Assembly: GCA_028287115.1 (NCBI GenBank)
Contig: JAQBQF010000017.1
Span: 1-64,000, forward strand
Length of the DNA: 64,000 nt
Direction of reading: 5' to 3'
Source of the DNA: Myxococcales bacterium
GTDB lineage: Bacteria > Myxococcota_A > Polyangia > Haliangiales > Haliangiaceae
Position numbers and translations under genes: made by a program. Positions 36,899 through 44,934 of this stretch are shown piece by piece. The first letter of the stretch is position 1. Each line of letters begins with the position of its first letter. The notes beneath the pieces were generated by a model. The model searched no databases and was not told the origin of the DNA. It saw only the letters and a list, made by a program, of their open reading frames with translations.

Positions 36899-38484
36899 CG
36901 CATCAAGTAGGCAAGGACGGCGCCGGCGGCGGCACCGAGTGCGAGCAACCCGATCACCCACCAGATCCATCGCGACGACGACGGTTCGGCGGTGCGCTGC
37001 GTCTGCTGCATGTACGGCTGCGCTTGCGGATACGCCATCGGTGACGGGCCACCGATGCTGTGCTGCGGATATGGCTGGGCCGCTGCCTTCATCATCGGCG
37101 TGCCACCGTCGGGCGTCGCGATCCGCAGCGGCGCGGGTTGCGATCCGGAACCCGGCGCATGGAGCGGACCACCGCCGGTACCGCCGTACTGCGCTTGCTG
37201 TGGCACGGGCGGAGGCGCGAGGTTCGGCATCTCGCCGCGGCGAGTCTCGAGCATGTCTTGCGGTGCAAGGCGCTGCGAGCTCGACGCGAGTGGCTGCGCC
37301 ATCGGATTCGACAAACCTTCGCGCGCCTGATCGAGAACTTCCTGGAGACCGTTCGCCATCGCGGTGACGTCGGCAAAGCGGTTGTTCTTGTCCTTCTCGA
37401 GGCACTTCAGGATCACGCGATCCGCGGACGGCGGCAGGTTCGCTTTCGCGTTCGCCTGGGAAGGTGGCGCCGGTGTCTGCTTGAGCTGCGCCGTGATCAG
37501 GCCCGCGGGTCCCTTTGCATCGGGGAACGGCAGCCTGCCGGTGGTCATCTCGTACGCGACGACGCCGAGCGCGTAGACGTCGCTGCGACCGTCGAGCTGC
37601 TTGCCCATGAGCTGCTCGGGCGACATGTATTCGAGCGTGCCGAGCGTCTGGCCGGTTGCGGTGAGCTGTGGCGATTGCGGATCGATCGAATCGCCGCGCA
37701 TGACCTTGGCGATCCCGAAGTCGAGGATCTTCACGAACTCGGGATTACCCGGGCGACTCTCGAGATAGACGTTCTCGGGCTTGAGATCGCGATGGACGAT
37801 GCCCTGCGAGTGCGCCTCGGCGAGCGAGCTGCACATCTCGATCAGGATCTTGAACATCCGTTTCCACTCGAGCGGCGCTTGCTCGTGGAAGACTTGATGC
37901 AAGCTCTTTCCCTCGAGGAGCTCCATCGCGATGTAGAGCGTGCCGTCGGGTGTTTGATCGAAGTCGTACGTGGTGATCGTGTGCGCGTCTCGCAAGTTGC
38001 ACAGCACCATGCCCTCGCGACGAAACCGTGCGACGAGGTTCTCGTCCTTCGTCATCTCCGGATGCAAGAGCTTGAGCGCGACCTTGCGGCCGGTGGCGAG
38101 CTGGACGCCGCGATACACCGCGCCGAATCCGCCTTCACCGATCTTCGACTCGACCTTGAAGCGGTTGTTGAGCACGGCGCCGATATAGATGTCGTCGCCT
38201 TTGTGCTTGGGCTTTGGGACGATCGCACCGCTCCGTTGCTGCGGCTTCGCCGTTCCCATCGCAGGCAGTGGCTTGGGAGCGCTGCCCGGCGCCACGGCGC
38301 GCGGCTGACCCCCGACAGGCGTTGCGACGCGCTGTGGCTGGCCCTGCGGGGGTGTCGCCACCCTTGCCGCGGCCGCTCCGGACGCGGCTTGGGAAGCCTG
38401 TCGACTCACCTGCAGTCGGTAGCCGCACACGCCGCAGAATCGAGCATTCGGCTCGAGCGGCGTATTGCACGAAGGGCAGTTCAT
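36895..38484 (-). CDS. Ser/Thr protein kinase with N-terminal zinc ribbon and C-terminal membrane anchor
   Basis: 529 residues from ATG 38484, which opens directly on a zinc ribbon (CPSC and CGVC, residues 3-20); upstream in-frame starts add nothing conserved. After a Pro/Ala-rich linker comes a Hanks-type kinase: P-loop IGEGGFGAVYRG (~115), VALKLLH with Lys ~138, HRDLKPENVYL with catalytic Asp ~233, DFGIAKV with Asp ~255, and EYMSPEQ. All catalytic residues are present. A Gly/Pro/Gln-rich stretch leads to a terminal helix (WIWWVIGLLALGAAAGAVLA), giving a cytoplasmic kinase tethered at its C-terminus. It heads a reverse-strand group with FHA and PP2C genes. Confidence 0.94.
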   Translation of the reverse strand: MNCPSCNTPLEPNARFCGVCGYRLQVSRQASQAASGAAAARVATPPQGQPQRVATPVGGQPRAVAPGSAPKPLPAMGTAKPQQRSGAIVPKPKHKGDDIYIGAVLNNRFKVESKIGEGGFGAVYRGVQLATGRKVALKLLHPEMTKDENLVARFRREGMVLCNLRDAHTITTYDFDQTPDGTLYIAMELLEGKSLHQVFHEQAPLEWKRMFKILIEMCSSLAEAHSQGIVHRDLKPENVYLESRPGNPEFVKILDFGIAKVMRGDSIDPQSPQLTATGQTLGTLEYMSPEQLMGKQLDGRSDVYALGVVAYEMTTGRLPFPDAKGPAGLITAQLKQTPAPPSQANAKANLPPSADRVILKCLEKDKNNRFADVTAMANGLQEVLDQAREGLSNPMAQPLASSSQRLAPQDMLETRRGEMPNLAPPPVPQQAQYGGTGGGPLHAPGSGSQPAPLRIATPDGGTPMMKAAAQPYPQHSIGGPSPMAYPQAQPYMQQTQRTAEPSSSRWIWWVIGLLALGAAAGAVLAYLMR

Positions 38485-38545
38485 GCCAGCCAAATTCTCG
38501 CAGAGAAATCGAGGGTTCGCATCTAAGTTTCCGGTCAATTCGAAA

Positions 38546-38992
38546 CTAACAACGTGTCAGCAGAAGGACGAGCAGCACGAGCGCGATTCCCGCACCAATG
38601 GCAGGAGTGAGCCATGGAGGACGCGCCGGCTCGACGGGCGCAGGCGGCAGACTCTCGATCGCGGCGTCATCGCCCACAAACAGCCGGATGCGAGGCCCTC
38701 CGGGCCCAAACTCGACGCTCAGCGCGACGCCGTGCGTGACCGCCGTCTCGGTCACGCGGTGACCTTCGACATACGTTCCGTTCGAGCTGCCGAGATCGAC
38801 AAGCACCCAGCCAGCATCCGCCGCAGGAGCCGCACGAAGCTCCGCGTGCCGCGAGCTTGCATCGATGTCGCGATGTGGATCGAACGAGACCTCGCAGTCG
38901 GGGTGGCGCCCGAAACGCACGCGCATCGTCGTTGGGAACTCTTGACGTTGCCCCCGCCGGCTTCCCGCCACGTGATCGATCACGACTCGCAT
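38546..38992 (-). CDS. FHA-domain protein with C-terminal membrane anchor
   Basis: 148 residues. The FHA core has VRFGRHPDCEVSFD, SSRHAEL and DLGSSNGTYVEGHRV, the conserved Gly-Arg, Ser-x-x-His and Asn-Gly-Thr that bind phosphothreonine. One C-terminal helix (LTPAIGAGIALVLLVLLLTR) follows. It probably recruits phosphorylated partners to the membrane. It lies 61 bases upstream of the kinase gene on the same strand. Confidence 0.92.
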   Translation of the reverse strand: MRVVIDHVAGSRRGQRQEFPTTMRVRFGRHPDCEVSFDPHRDIDASSRHAELRAAPAADAGWVLVDLGSSNGTYVEGHRVTETAVTHGVALSVEFGPGGPRIRLFVGDDAAIESLPPAPVEPARPPWLTPAIGAGIALVLLVLLLTRC

Positions 38993-39076
38993 GCGGCTGG
39001 CCGCGTCACGGAGGCATCGAGACGGGAGGCACCGAGACTATAGACCACCCGCACGTCGACGGAAGTGTACCTCATC

Positions 39077-40228
39077 TCAACGCCCGCCGAGCACCCAGGC
39101 GATGAGGCAGGCGATCGCGCAGATCGCCAGATACCACCACCAGTGCCATTTTCCGTCGCGCAGGTGCAAGCGCGCCGGCCCGGGAAGGTCTTCATCGGCG
39201 ATCGGCAGCGCCGTCGCCGGCAACCGGATGCCGATCCGCGAGCGCAACACGGCGTGCTGCCCGGTCACCGGGATTCCGGGCGGCACCGCGGCCGACGGCA
39301 ACCCGATCCGCGCCGCGAGCCGGCGTGCGACGTACGAAGTCGCGGTCAGCGCCGGGTCGCCTTCTTTCTGCGGATCGAACTCGCGAAATTTCGGCACGTC
39401 GTCTTCGTCTTGCGGCGGTGTCAGGCGTTCGCCGCCGACATCGGCGACCACGGCGGTGATGTTGTCACTGCCGCCGGCTGCGCGAGCCGCGGTGACCAGC
39501 AACATGACCGCCTCGATCACGGTGTGCGGCGCCGACATCAGCAAGGCGAGCGCCGGATCACCGACCAGCCCGTGGAGACCATCGCTGCACAGCAGCACGC
39601 GATCGCCGCGGCGCAGCTCGATGATCGAGAGCGAAGGCTCGACATCGGGGCCGACGCCGAGCGCTTGCAGGATCGCGTTGCCCGCGTTCGCCGCCTCGTT
39701 CGGGCTGTGTCCGGCGGCCAGCAGCGCAGACGACAACGATTGATCGCGAGTCACTTGCACGATCGCACCGGCGCGCAGCACGTAGGCGCGCGAGTCACCG
39801 ACGGTGGCGACGATCAATCGATCTCCCACGATGCCAGCCGCCGAGACCGTCGTCCCCATGCCGCGCAGGCCGGGCTCGCGCTTGCCCATCGCGTAGACGT
39901 CGTGATTCGCGACGCGAGTTGCGCGGCGGAGCAGCCTCGCGAACACTTCCGGATCGCGCGTTGCCGGTGTCGCTTTCATCTCGCGCCAGATCACCTGCGC
40001 CGCGAGCTCGGAGGCGACCTCGCCGCCCTCGACGCCGCCCATCCCGTCGCACACGACGAGGAGCGGGCCACGATCTGCCTCGGCAAACCACGGGGCCGAG
40101 ACGTCGAGCAACTGACGGTTATCAAGATCGCCGACGACGAAAAAGTCTTCGTTGTGCTCGCGCACGGAACCGACATCGCTGGCACCCGCCACGCCGATCT
40201 CGAGCAAGGGTGCGAGCGGCTCTGTCAC
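39077..40228 (-). CDS. PP2C-family protein phosphatase with C-terminal membrane helix
   Basis: 383-residue Mn/Mg-dependent Ser/Thr phosphatase. Metal-ligand motifs are SVREHNEDFFVVGD, LLVVCDGMGGVEGGEVAS, RVLLCSDGLHGLV and GGSDNITAVVADVGG. A C-terminal segment (WHWWWYLAICAIACLIAWVL) anchors it. The start is GTG 40228, overlapping the stop of the double-FHA gene (GTGA), so the reader and eraser are produced together. It would counteract the kinase encoded at 36895-38484. Confidence 0.95.
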   Translation of the reverse strand: MTEPLAPLLEIGVAGASDVGSVREHNEDFFVVGDLDNRQLLDVSAPWFAEADRGPLLVVCDGMGGVEGGEVASELAAQVIWREMKATPATRDPEVFARLLRRATRVANHDVYAMGKREPGLRGMGTTVSAAGIVGDRLIVATVGDSRAYVLRAGAIVQVTRDQSLSSALLAAGHSPNEAANAGNAILQALGVGPDVEPSLSIIELRRGDRVLLCSDGLHGLVGDPALALLMSAPHTVIEAVMLLVTAARAAGGSDNITAVVADVGGERLTPPQDEDDVPKFREFDPQKEGDPALTATSYVARRLAARIGLPSAAVPPGIPVTGQHAVLRSRIGIRLPATALPIADEDLPGPARLHLRDGKWHWWWYLAICAIACLIAWVLGGR

Positions 40229-41439
40229 CGGAGCTCGATCCGCAAGAGCTGATCGCCCATGCGGACGTGGTCACCGTTCTTCAGCACAGTCGGCCCGGTG
40301 ATCCGCACGAACGAGCCGTTCGAGCTGCCGAGATCCGTCAGCTTCACGGCCTTGCCGTCCCAATTCAGCGCGGCATGACGGCGAGACATGAACGCGTCGT
40401 CACGGAACACGATGTCGCCTTCCTCCCGGCCGAGGACGATCTCTTCGCCGATCAGATGGCGAACATCGCGATAGCCGCCCGACGGGATCAGCTGAAACAA
40501 CCGGCCCCAGGGTTCGCGAGGTGGCGAACCGAACAGCGCGATGCCATGACGGACGAGCGGTGTCATCGTGCGCTCCTCGGCCGCGACGCGTTCGAACCGC
40601 AGCACTTCGCGCCCGACGAGTACGATCGCGCCGTCGACGAGCTCGACCGGCGCATCGGCTTTGCGGAACACACCATTGAGCGTGTCGATCGCGTGGACTC
40701 GGACGCCTTCTGCCGAGCGCTCGAAGCGCGCGTGCTGCTTGGCGAGAAACCGATCGTCCTCGAAAGCGATCTCGGCGCCCGCCCGTCCAACGACGGTGTC
40801 GTCGGCGGTCAGGGCGAATCGTTGACCGTCGGTCCCATCGCGATTGACGAGCACGGCGGTCCCCCACTGCCCGGTACTGCCGACGGGAGCCGGCACCGGC
40901 GCTCGTGCATCGGGAGCAGCGAGCGTGACGCCTTGTGGATCGATGTTCGGTTTGATCGGCGGCGCCGCCGACGGACTGCGCGCGCGGGCGGCGCCGGGAT
41001 CCGTCGGCGCGATCGCCTGCATGTGCAGACCGCACTGCTGGCAATAGGCGAAGCCGACCGGCGTCGCCGTGTTGCACCTCGGGCAAGACACGGAGCTGCC
41101 CATCGGCGTGCGTTGCGGAGCGATCGCCTGCGCGGGCGCGGGTGGTGGCGCCTTGATCGGCGCGGGAGCTGCGATCGGCGTCGCCATCAGGGGACCGCCG
41201 TACATCGCAGGTCCCGGCGCCATCGCGCCAGCTCCCGGCGAGGACGGCGTCAGCCCCGATCCGCAACTCCGGCAAAACTTCATCCCGGGCGGGTTTTCAC
41301 CTCGGCACGCACCGCAGATCGTGGGCAACGCAGCGCTCGGCGCGGGAGTCTGCGCAGCGACGCTCGTGAGTGAGCTGCCACAGTTGAGGCAGAACGACGA
41401 TCCCGGTGGGCTTTCGTGGCCACAGACAGAACAACGCAT
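40225..41439 (-). CDS. Protein with three zinc ribbons and two FHA domains
   Basis: 404 residues. Zinc ribbons: CSVCGHESPPGSSFCLNCG, CGACRGENPPGMKFCRSCG and CPRCNTATPVGFAYCQQCG. The first FHA-like domain (~200-290) is degenerate: VVGRAGAEIAFEDDRFLAKQ keeps Gly-Arg and H in AKQHARF, but NTLNG replaces the usual SxNG. The second (~310-404) is canonical: IVLGREEGDIVF, MSRRHAAL and DLGSSNGSFV. ATG 41439 has GAGAGG upstream. It probably bridges a phosphorylated partner and another zinc-ribbon protein. It is the promoter-proximal gene of the pair with PP2C. Confidence 0.9.
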   Translation of the reverse strand: MRCSVCGHESPPGSSFCLNCGSSLTSVAAQTPAPSAALPTICGACRGENPPGMKFCRSCGSGLTPSSPGAGAMAPGPAMYGGPLMATPIAAPAPIKAPPPAPAQAIAPQRTPMGSSVSCPRCNTATPVGFAYCQQCGLHMQAIAPTDPGAARARSPSAAPPIKPNIDPQGVTLAAPDARAPVPAPVGSTGQWGTAVLVNRDGTDGQRFALTADDTVVGRAGAEIAFEDDRFLAKQHARFERSAEGVRVHAIDTLNGVFRKADAPVELVDGAIVLVGREVLRFERVAAEERTMTPLVRHGIALFGSPPREPWGRLFQLIPSGGYRDVRHLIGEEIVLGREEGDIVFRDDAFMSRRHAALNWDGKAVKLTDLGSSNGSFVRITGPTVLKNGDHVRMGDQLLRIELR

Positions 41440-41520
41440 CTGACCTCTCTCGCTCAGAGTTTCTCAGCAAGCCCTGCGAACGGGAATGGCGCCGGGCCTG
41501 TTTGCAACGCAGGAAGCGTC

Positions 41521-42606
41521 TTGCTAAGACGGCACCGCCCCGTGTTTGTCCGCAACTTCGCACAGCTTCTCGCCTTCGTGGCCTTGATCGCGTCGAGCAC
41601 TGGCTGCGTCGAATCGTCGGTCCGCACCGCCCCGTTCCGGGTCCGGCCCGATGCCGCCGATCCGGGGTCCCTGCGCGGGCCGTTCACCGGCCGGGTGATC
41701 GACGCGACGACGCATGCGCCGATCGCGGGTGCGCTGGTCTATGCCGCATGGACGCTCGAGCGCGGTGCGGGACTTCCCGAGCCGGCCGGCGCCAAGGAGG
41801 TCGTCGGCTCGACCGACGCCGGTGGCTATTACAAGGTCGCCGCGCTCGGCTCGTTGCCGGCCGGCGCACGCGTCACCGAGGCGACGCTGCTCGTCTACAA
41901 GCGCGGCTACGTCGCCTACCGCAGCGATCGTCGGTTTAGCGACCTCGGGCCGCGGATGGACTTCGCGCAGGAGGACAATCAGGTCCTGCTCGATCGCTGG
42001 CGTAACGAGCTCTCGCACGCGCGGCACCTGCGGTTTGTCGGCGGTGGCACGGCGGTCGCGGCGCTCACGCAGTGGGAGCTCGCAGATGCGAGCGCCGAGC
42101 TCGACGGCAAGCGACTCAACGGCGAAGACATTCGTCCGGGTCGCGGCGAAGGACCGTTCATCGTCGCGGCGCAGCTGCTCACCGAGGCCGACATCAAGGC
42201 GCGCACCAAGTACGACGGCTCGTTCGAGACCGGCCCATTGTCCGACGAGCCGGACACCGCCACTTATTCTTCGCAACACTTCAAGGCGCTCGGCAGACCC
42301 GAGACGTGGGACGTCGCGATTCGCGTCTGGCGGCTCGAGCCGGGCAAGGCGCAAGAGCGTTATGACGAGCTGCTGACGCAGCTGCCGGGAATCACCGAGA
42401 AGGACGAGCTCGCGAGCCGATCGTTTCAGGCGAACGAGAAAGAGATTCGCGGTCTCGGGTTTCTCGACGCACCGCGCGGGGTCGTCGTGCTGATCACCTG
42501 CGGCTCGAGTCAATGCACGTCGGCAGACGATGCCACCGCGCTCGGTCACAGCGTGTACGCCAAGCTCAAGCAGCTCGTGCCGGCAGCGCTCGGAGGCCCG
42601 AAGTGA
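41521..42606 (+). CDS. Lipoprotein with carboxypeptidase-regulatory-like domain
   Basis: 361 residues. I start it at TTG 41521 because AGGAAG lies four bases upstream and the result is a good lipoprotein signal (LLRRHRPVFVRNFAQLLAFV then IASSTGC). GTG 41542 is an alternative; an ATG at 41416 would overlap the divergent FHA start. After the lipobox, GPFTGRVIDATTHAPIAGAL and DAGGYYKVAAL form a CarboxypepD_reg-like beta sandwich. The remainder is unrecognised. It overlaps the next gene by four bases (GTGA). Confidence 0.75.
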   Translation: MLRRHRPVFVRNFAQLLAFVALIASSTGCVESSVRTAPFRVRPDAADPGSLRGPFTGRVIDATTHAPIAGALVYAAWTLERGAGLPEPAGAKEVVGSTDAGGYYKVAALGSLPAGARVTEATLLVYKRGYVAYRSDRRFSDLGPRMDFAQEDNQVLLDRWRNELSHARHLRFVGGGTAVAALTQWELADASAELDGKRLNGEDIRPGRGEGPFIVAAQLLTEADIKARTKYDGSFETGPLSDEPDTATYSSQHFKALGRPETWDVAIRVWRLEPGKAQERYDELLTQLPGITEKDELASRSFQANEKEIRGLGFLDAPRGVVVLITCGSSQCTSADDATALGHSVYAKLKQLVPAALGGPK

Positions 42607-43976
42607 AGATCCACAAGACTGTGTTCGCGATCGCGATCGTCGTCGGTGCGGGCCGCGCCGGCGCATGGGAAGCAGAGACGACGCACACCGGACTGGCGGA
42701 ACAGGCCGCCCTCGCATCGGGGCTACACAAGCGTCTCGTGACGCTCGGCTTCAGCGGCGGGTTGTTCGAGCCGCTGACGATTCCTCCGGCAGATGCGCCC
42801 GCGCTGATCGAAGATCTTCACCTGCTGTCGCCGAGTCACGGCGCGGTGCCGGATGCGCGTGGCCGTCAGACCGCGCTGTCCTGGATCGCCGCCGGCAGCG
42901 GGCTCGCCGACGTACCCGCGAGTCACGGCGCGAACCATTTCTACGATCCGTCAACCGGTCATGGCTGGGAGCGTCCGGATCGCGGCTTCGGGGATTCGAT
43001 TTCCGACAGGCTTCGCGAGGTCGCCGGTCGTTCGCGACTGCCCGCGCAAGGTGTCCCGGCGCCCGACTGGATCAGCGACAAATCCAATCCCTTCAACGTC
43101 GCCGGGTTTGTCGATCAGTACGCGAAGGCGGCATCCGCCGCGACGCCCGGCGAACGCTCGCGTCACATGGCAGCAGCCTTGGTCGCGGCGGGCGCGATCC
43201 TTCACGTGCTCGGCGATCTCGGCGCACCCTCGCGTGTCCGCGGCGACGAAGCCGCACACCTCGACGAGCTTGGCGGCGGGCCAGATGACCTCGGCTCTCG
43301 CTTCGAGCGGATCGCAGCGCTCGCGTACGGCCGGCTCGGAGTTCCCGCGCCGAGCCATGTCGTGACGCGCACGCGCCTGCGCGACTACTTCACCGCGAAG
43401 GACGGTAACGGCCTCGCAGATGTGATCGCGCGTAACTATTTTTCGCCGGGGACGCTACCCGCGCCGGAGCGCATGAACGGCGAGGTCAAACCGCACCTCG
43501 CGCGTCCCCTGCCCGCGTTGCCGGCACGGCTCAACTTGATGGCGGCGAGTCGCGATGACGGCACTACGTTGCGGAGCGCAGACGGCGCGTGCCTCGCTCG
43601 GTATCGCGTCGAAAAAGGCATTCTCAGGTTCTCGCTCGACGACGATTGCATGCTCGAGCAAGTGACCCAGATCTTGCCCGAGGTCGCGAGCTACGAGACC
43701 GGCCTCCTCGATTTCTTGTTTCGCGGCGAGCTGACGATCACGCTCGGTCAGACGATCGCGGTCACCGGAAAAGGTCTCGGCGCTGGGACGGTTGAAGTTC
43801 TCGTCGAAGACAACCGTGGCGTCCGGAAGAGCATCGGCACCGCACACAGCGGTGGAGACGAGCTGATTCATGTCCCGGCGCCGCAGTCCGGCACGCGCGT
43901 GATCGCCGTGTTCCGCGGCGTCGATGCCGCGGGTGAGCAGATCGTCGCTGTTGGCGCCCTACCTCTGACGCACTGA
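42603..43976 (+). CDS. Secreted zinc-dependent phospholipase C/S1-P1 nuclease-like protein
   Basis: 457 residues from GTG 42603, overlapping the upstream stop, with a signal (VKIHKTVFAIAIVVGAGRAG, AWEAETT next). The mature start W-x-x-E-T-T-H and the later GANHFYDP and MAAALVAAGAILHVLGDLGA (H-x-x-GD-x-x-x-P) resemble the Trp/His/Asp zinc ligands of the phospholipase C / S1-P1 nuclease superfamily. The usual final His appears replaced in PSRVRGDEAAH. The C-terminal ~90 residues (LTITLGQTIAVTGKGLGAGT) look like an Ig/IPT-type domain. Catalytic competence is uncertain. Confidence 0.65.
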   Translation: MKIHKTVFAIAIVVGAGRAGAWEAETTHTGLAEQAALASGLHKRLVTLGFSGGLFEPLTIPPADAPALIEDLHLLSPSHGAVPDARGRQTALSWIAAGSGLADVPASHGANHFYDPSTGHGWERPDRGFGDSISDRLREVAGRSRLPAQGVPAPDWISDKSNPFNVAGFVDQYAKAASAATPGERSRHMAAALVAAGAILHVLGDLGAPSRVRGDEAAHLDELGGGPDDLGSRFERIAALAYGRLGVPAPSHVVTRTRLRDYFTAKDGNGLADVIARNYFSPGTLPAPERMNGEVKPHLARPLPALPARLNLMAASRDDGTTLRSADGACLARYRVEKGILRFSLDDDCMLEQVTQILPEVASYETGLLDFLFRGELTITLGQTIAVTGKGLGAGTVEVLVEDNRGVRKSIGTAHSGGDELIHVPAPQSGTRVIAVFRGVDAAGEQIVAVGALPLTH

Positions 43977-43977
43977 C

Positions 43978-44934
43978 ATGGCGAAGAAGCGGGGGGAAGC
44001 GGATCCGCTCGACCGCGTGTTCGACGGGCTCGAGGAGGCCGCACCCGGTGTTCACGATCTCGCGGAGCCGGCCGACATGTTGCCGACCGGGCTTCCCGCG
44101 GCACTGATCGAGCTCTACGCGCGTTGCGACGGAGGCCGGATCTTCGTCGATACCCTCGAGCTCTTGCCTTCGGAAGATGTCCGGTTCGACGGTGTGCGCT
44201 GGCAGTTCGCGAACCTCGAAGGCGAGACGATCTCGATCGACGTGCGCGGGAAAGTCTGGCGCAAGGACGAGAGCGTCGACGACGAAGTGTGTGATGGCAC
44301 GCGGCTCGATCGTTGGCTCGCCGGCCAGATCGATGCCATCGCGTTGCTGTTCGACCCGGACGGCGAGTACGCGGATGACGTGTTCGACGAGGACGGCGAG
44401 ATCCTCGACATCGTGCGCGAGAAGCAGCTCCGCGCTCAGCTCAAGCGCGATGCCGCGGCCCCCGGACCGCGCTGGCGGCTCGCACTCGCACTCGCCGAAC
44501 AAGGCGCGACCGAAGACGCACGCAACGAGCTCGAGCAAGTCGTCGCCGATGATCCCGCGTTCGCGTGGGCGTGGCTCGATCTCGCGCGGATCTCGGAGAA
44601 GCTCGGCGAGATCGGCGGCGCCCTCGACGAATCGCGGATGGCTGCGGAAGCCGCGGAGGGATTACGCCACCCGCAAGCCGGCTACTTCTGGGCGCAGGTC
44701 GCGCGGTTCGCGACGCGCGTCGGCGACGAGATGGTGCGCGCGGAAGCGGCGACCAAGGCCTCGCTGCTCGCGCCGGAGCTCAAGCGCGCGCAGATCGAGG
44801 GCGCACGCGAGCGGATCGAGTCCGGCGACACCGCGAGCGCGAAGGGACTCCTCGAGCTGTTGCGCGCGGTGTGGCCACGCGATCTCGAGGTGCTCGAGCT
44901 CGCGCGCCGGATCGAAGCGCCGCCGCCTACCTGA
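43978..44934 (+). CDS. SMI1/KNR4-like (SUKH) plus TPR protein
   Basis: 318 residues, cytoplasmic. The N-terminal ~150 residues (GLPAALIELYARCDGGRIFV ... FANLEGETISIDVRGKVW) resemble SMI1/KNR4 domains, which occur in immunity proteins and in general scaffolds. The acidic stretch FDPDGEYADDVFDEDGEIL links to TPR-like repeats (LALALAEQGATEDARNELEQ; WLDLARISEKLGEIGGALDE). No toxin gene is adjacent, so an immunity role is not supported. It is one base after the preceding stop and convergent with the FHA-ATPase gene (8-base overlap). Confidence 0.65.
   Translation: MAKKRGEADPLDRVFDGLEEAAPGVHDLAEPADMLPTGLPAALIELYARCDGGRIFVDTLELLPSEDVRFDGVRWQFANLEGETISIDVRGKVWRKDESVDDEVCDGTRLDRWLAGQIDAIALLFDPDGEYADDVFDEDGEILDIVREKQLRAQLKRDAAAPGPRWRLALALAEQGATEDARNELEQVVADDPAFAWAWLDLARISEKLGEIGGALDESRMAAEAAEGLRHPQAGYFWAQVARFATRVGDEMVRAEAATKASLLAPELKRAQIEGARERIESGDTASAKGLLELLRAVWPRDLEVLELARRIEAPPPT

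Noticed and set aside
43978..44934. SUKH protein as a toxin-immunity gene
   Set aside because: No polymorphic toxin or secretion gene is adjacent and the protein carries TPR repeats, so a scaffold role is as likely.
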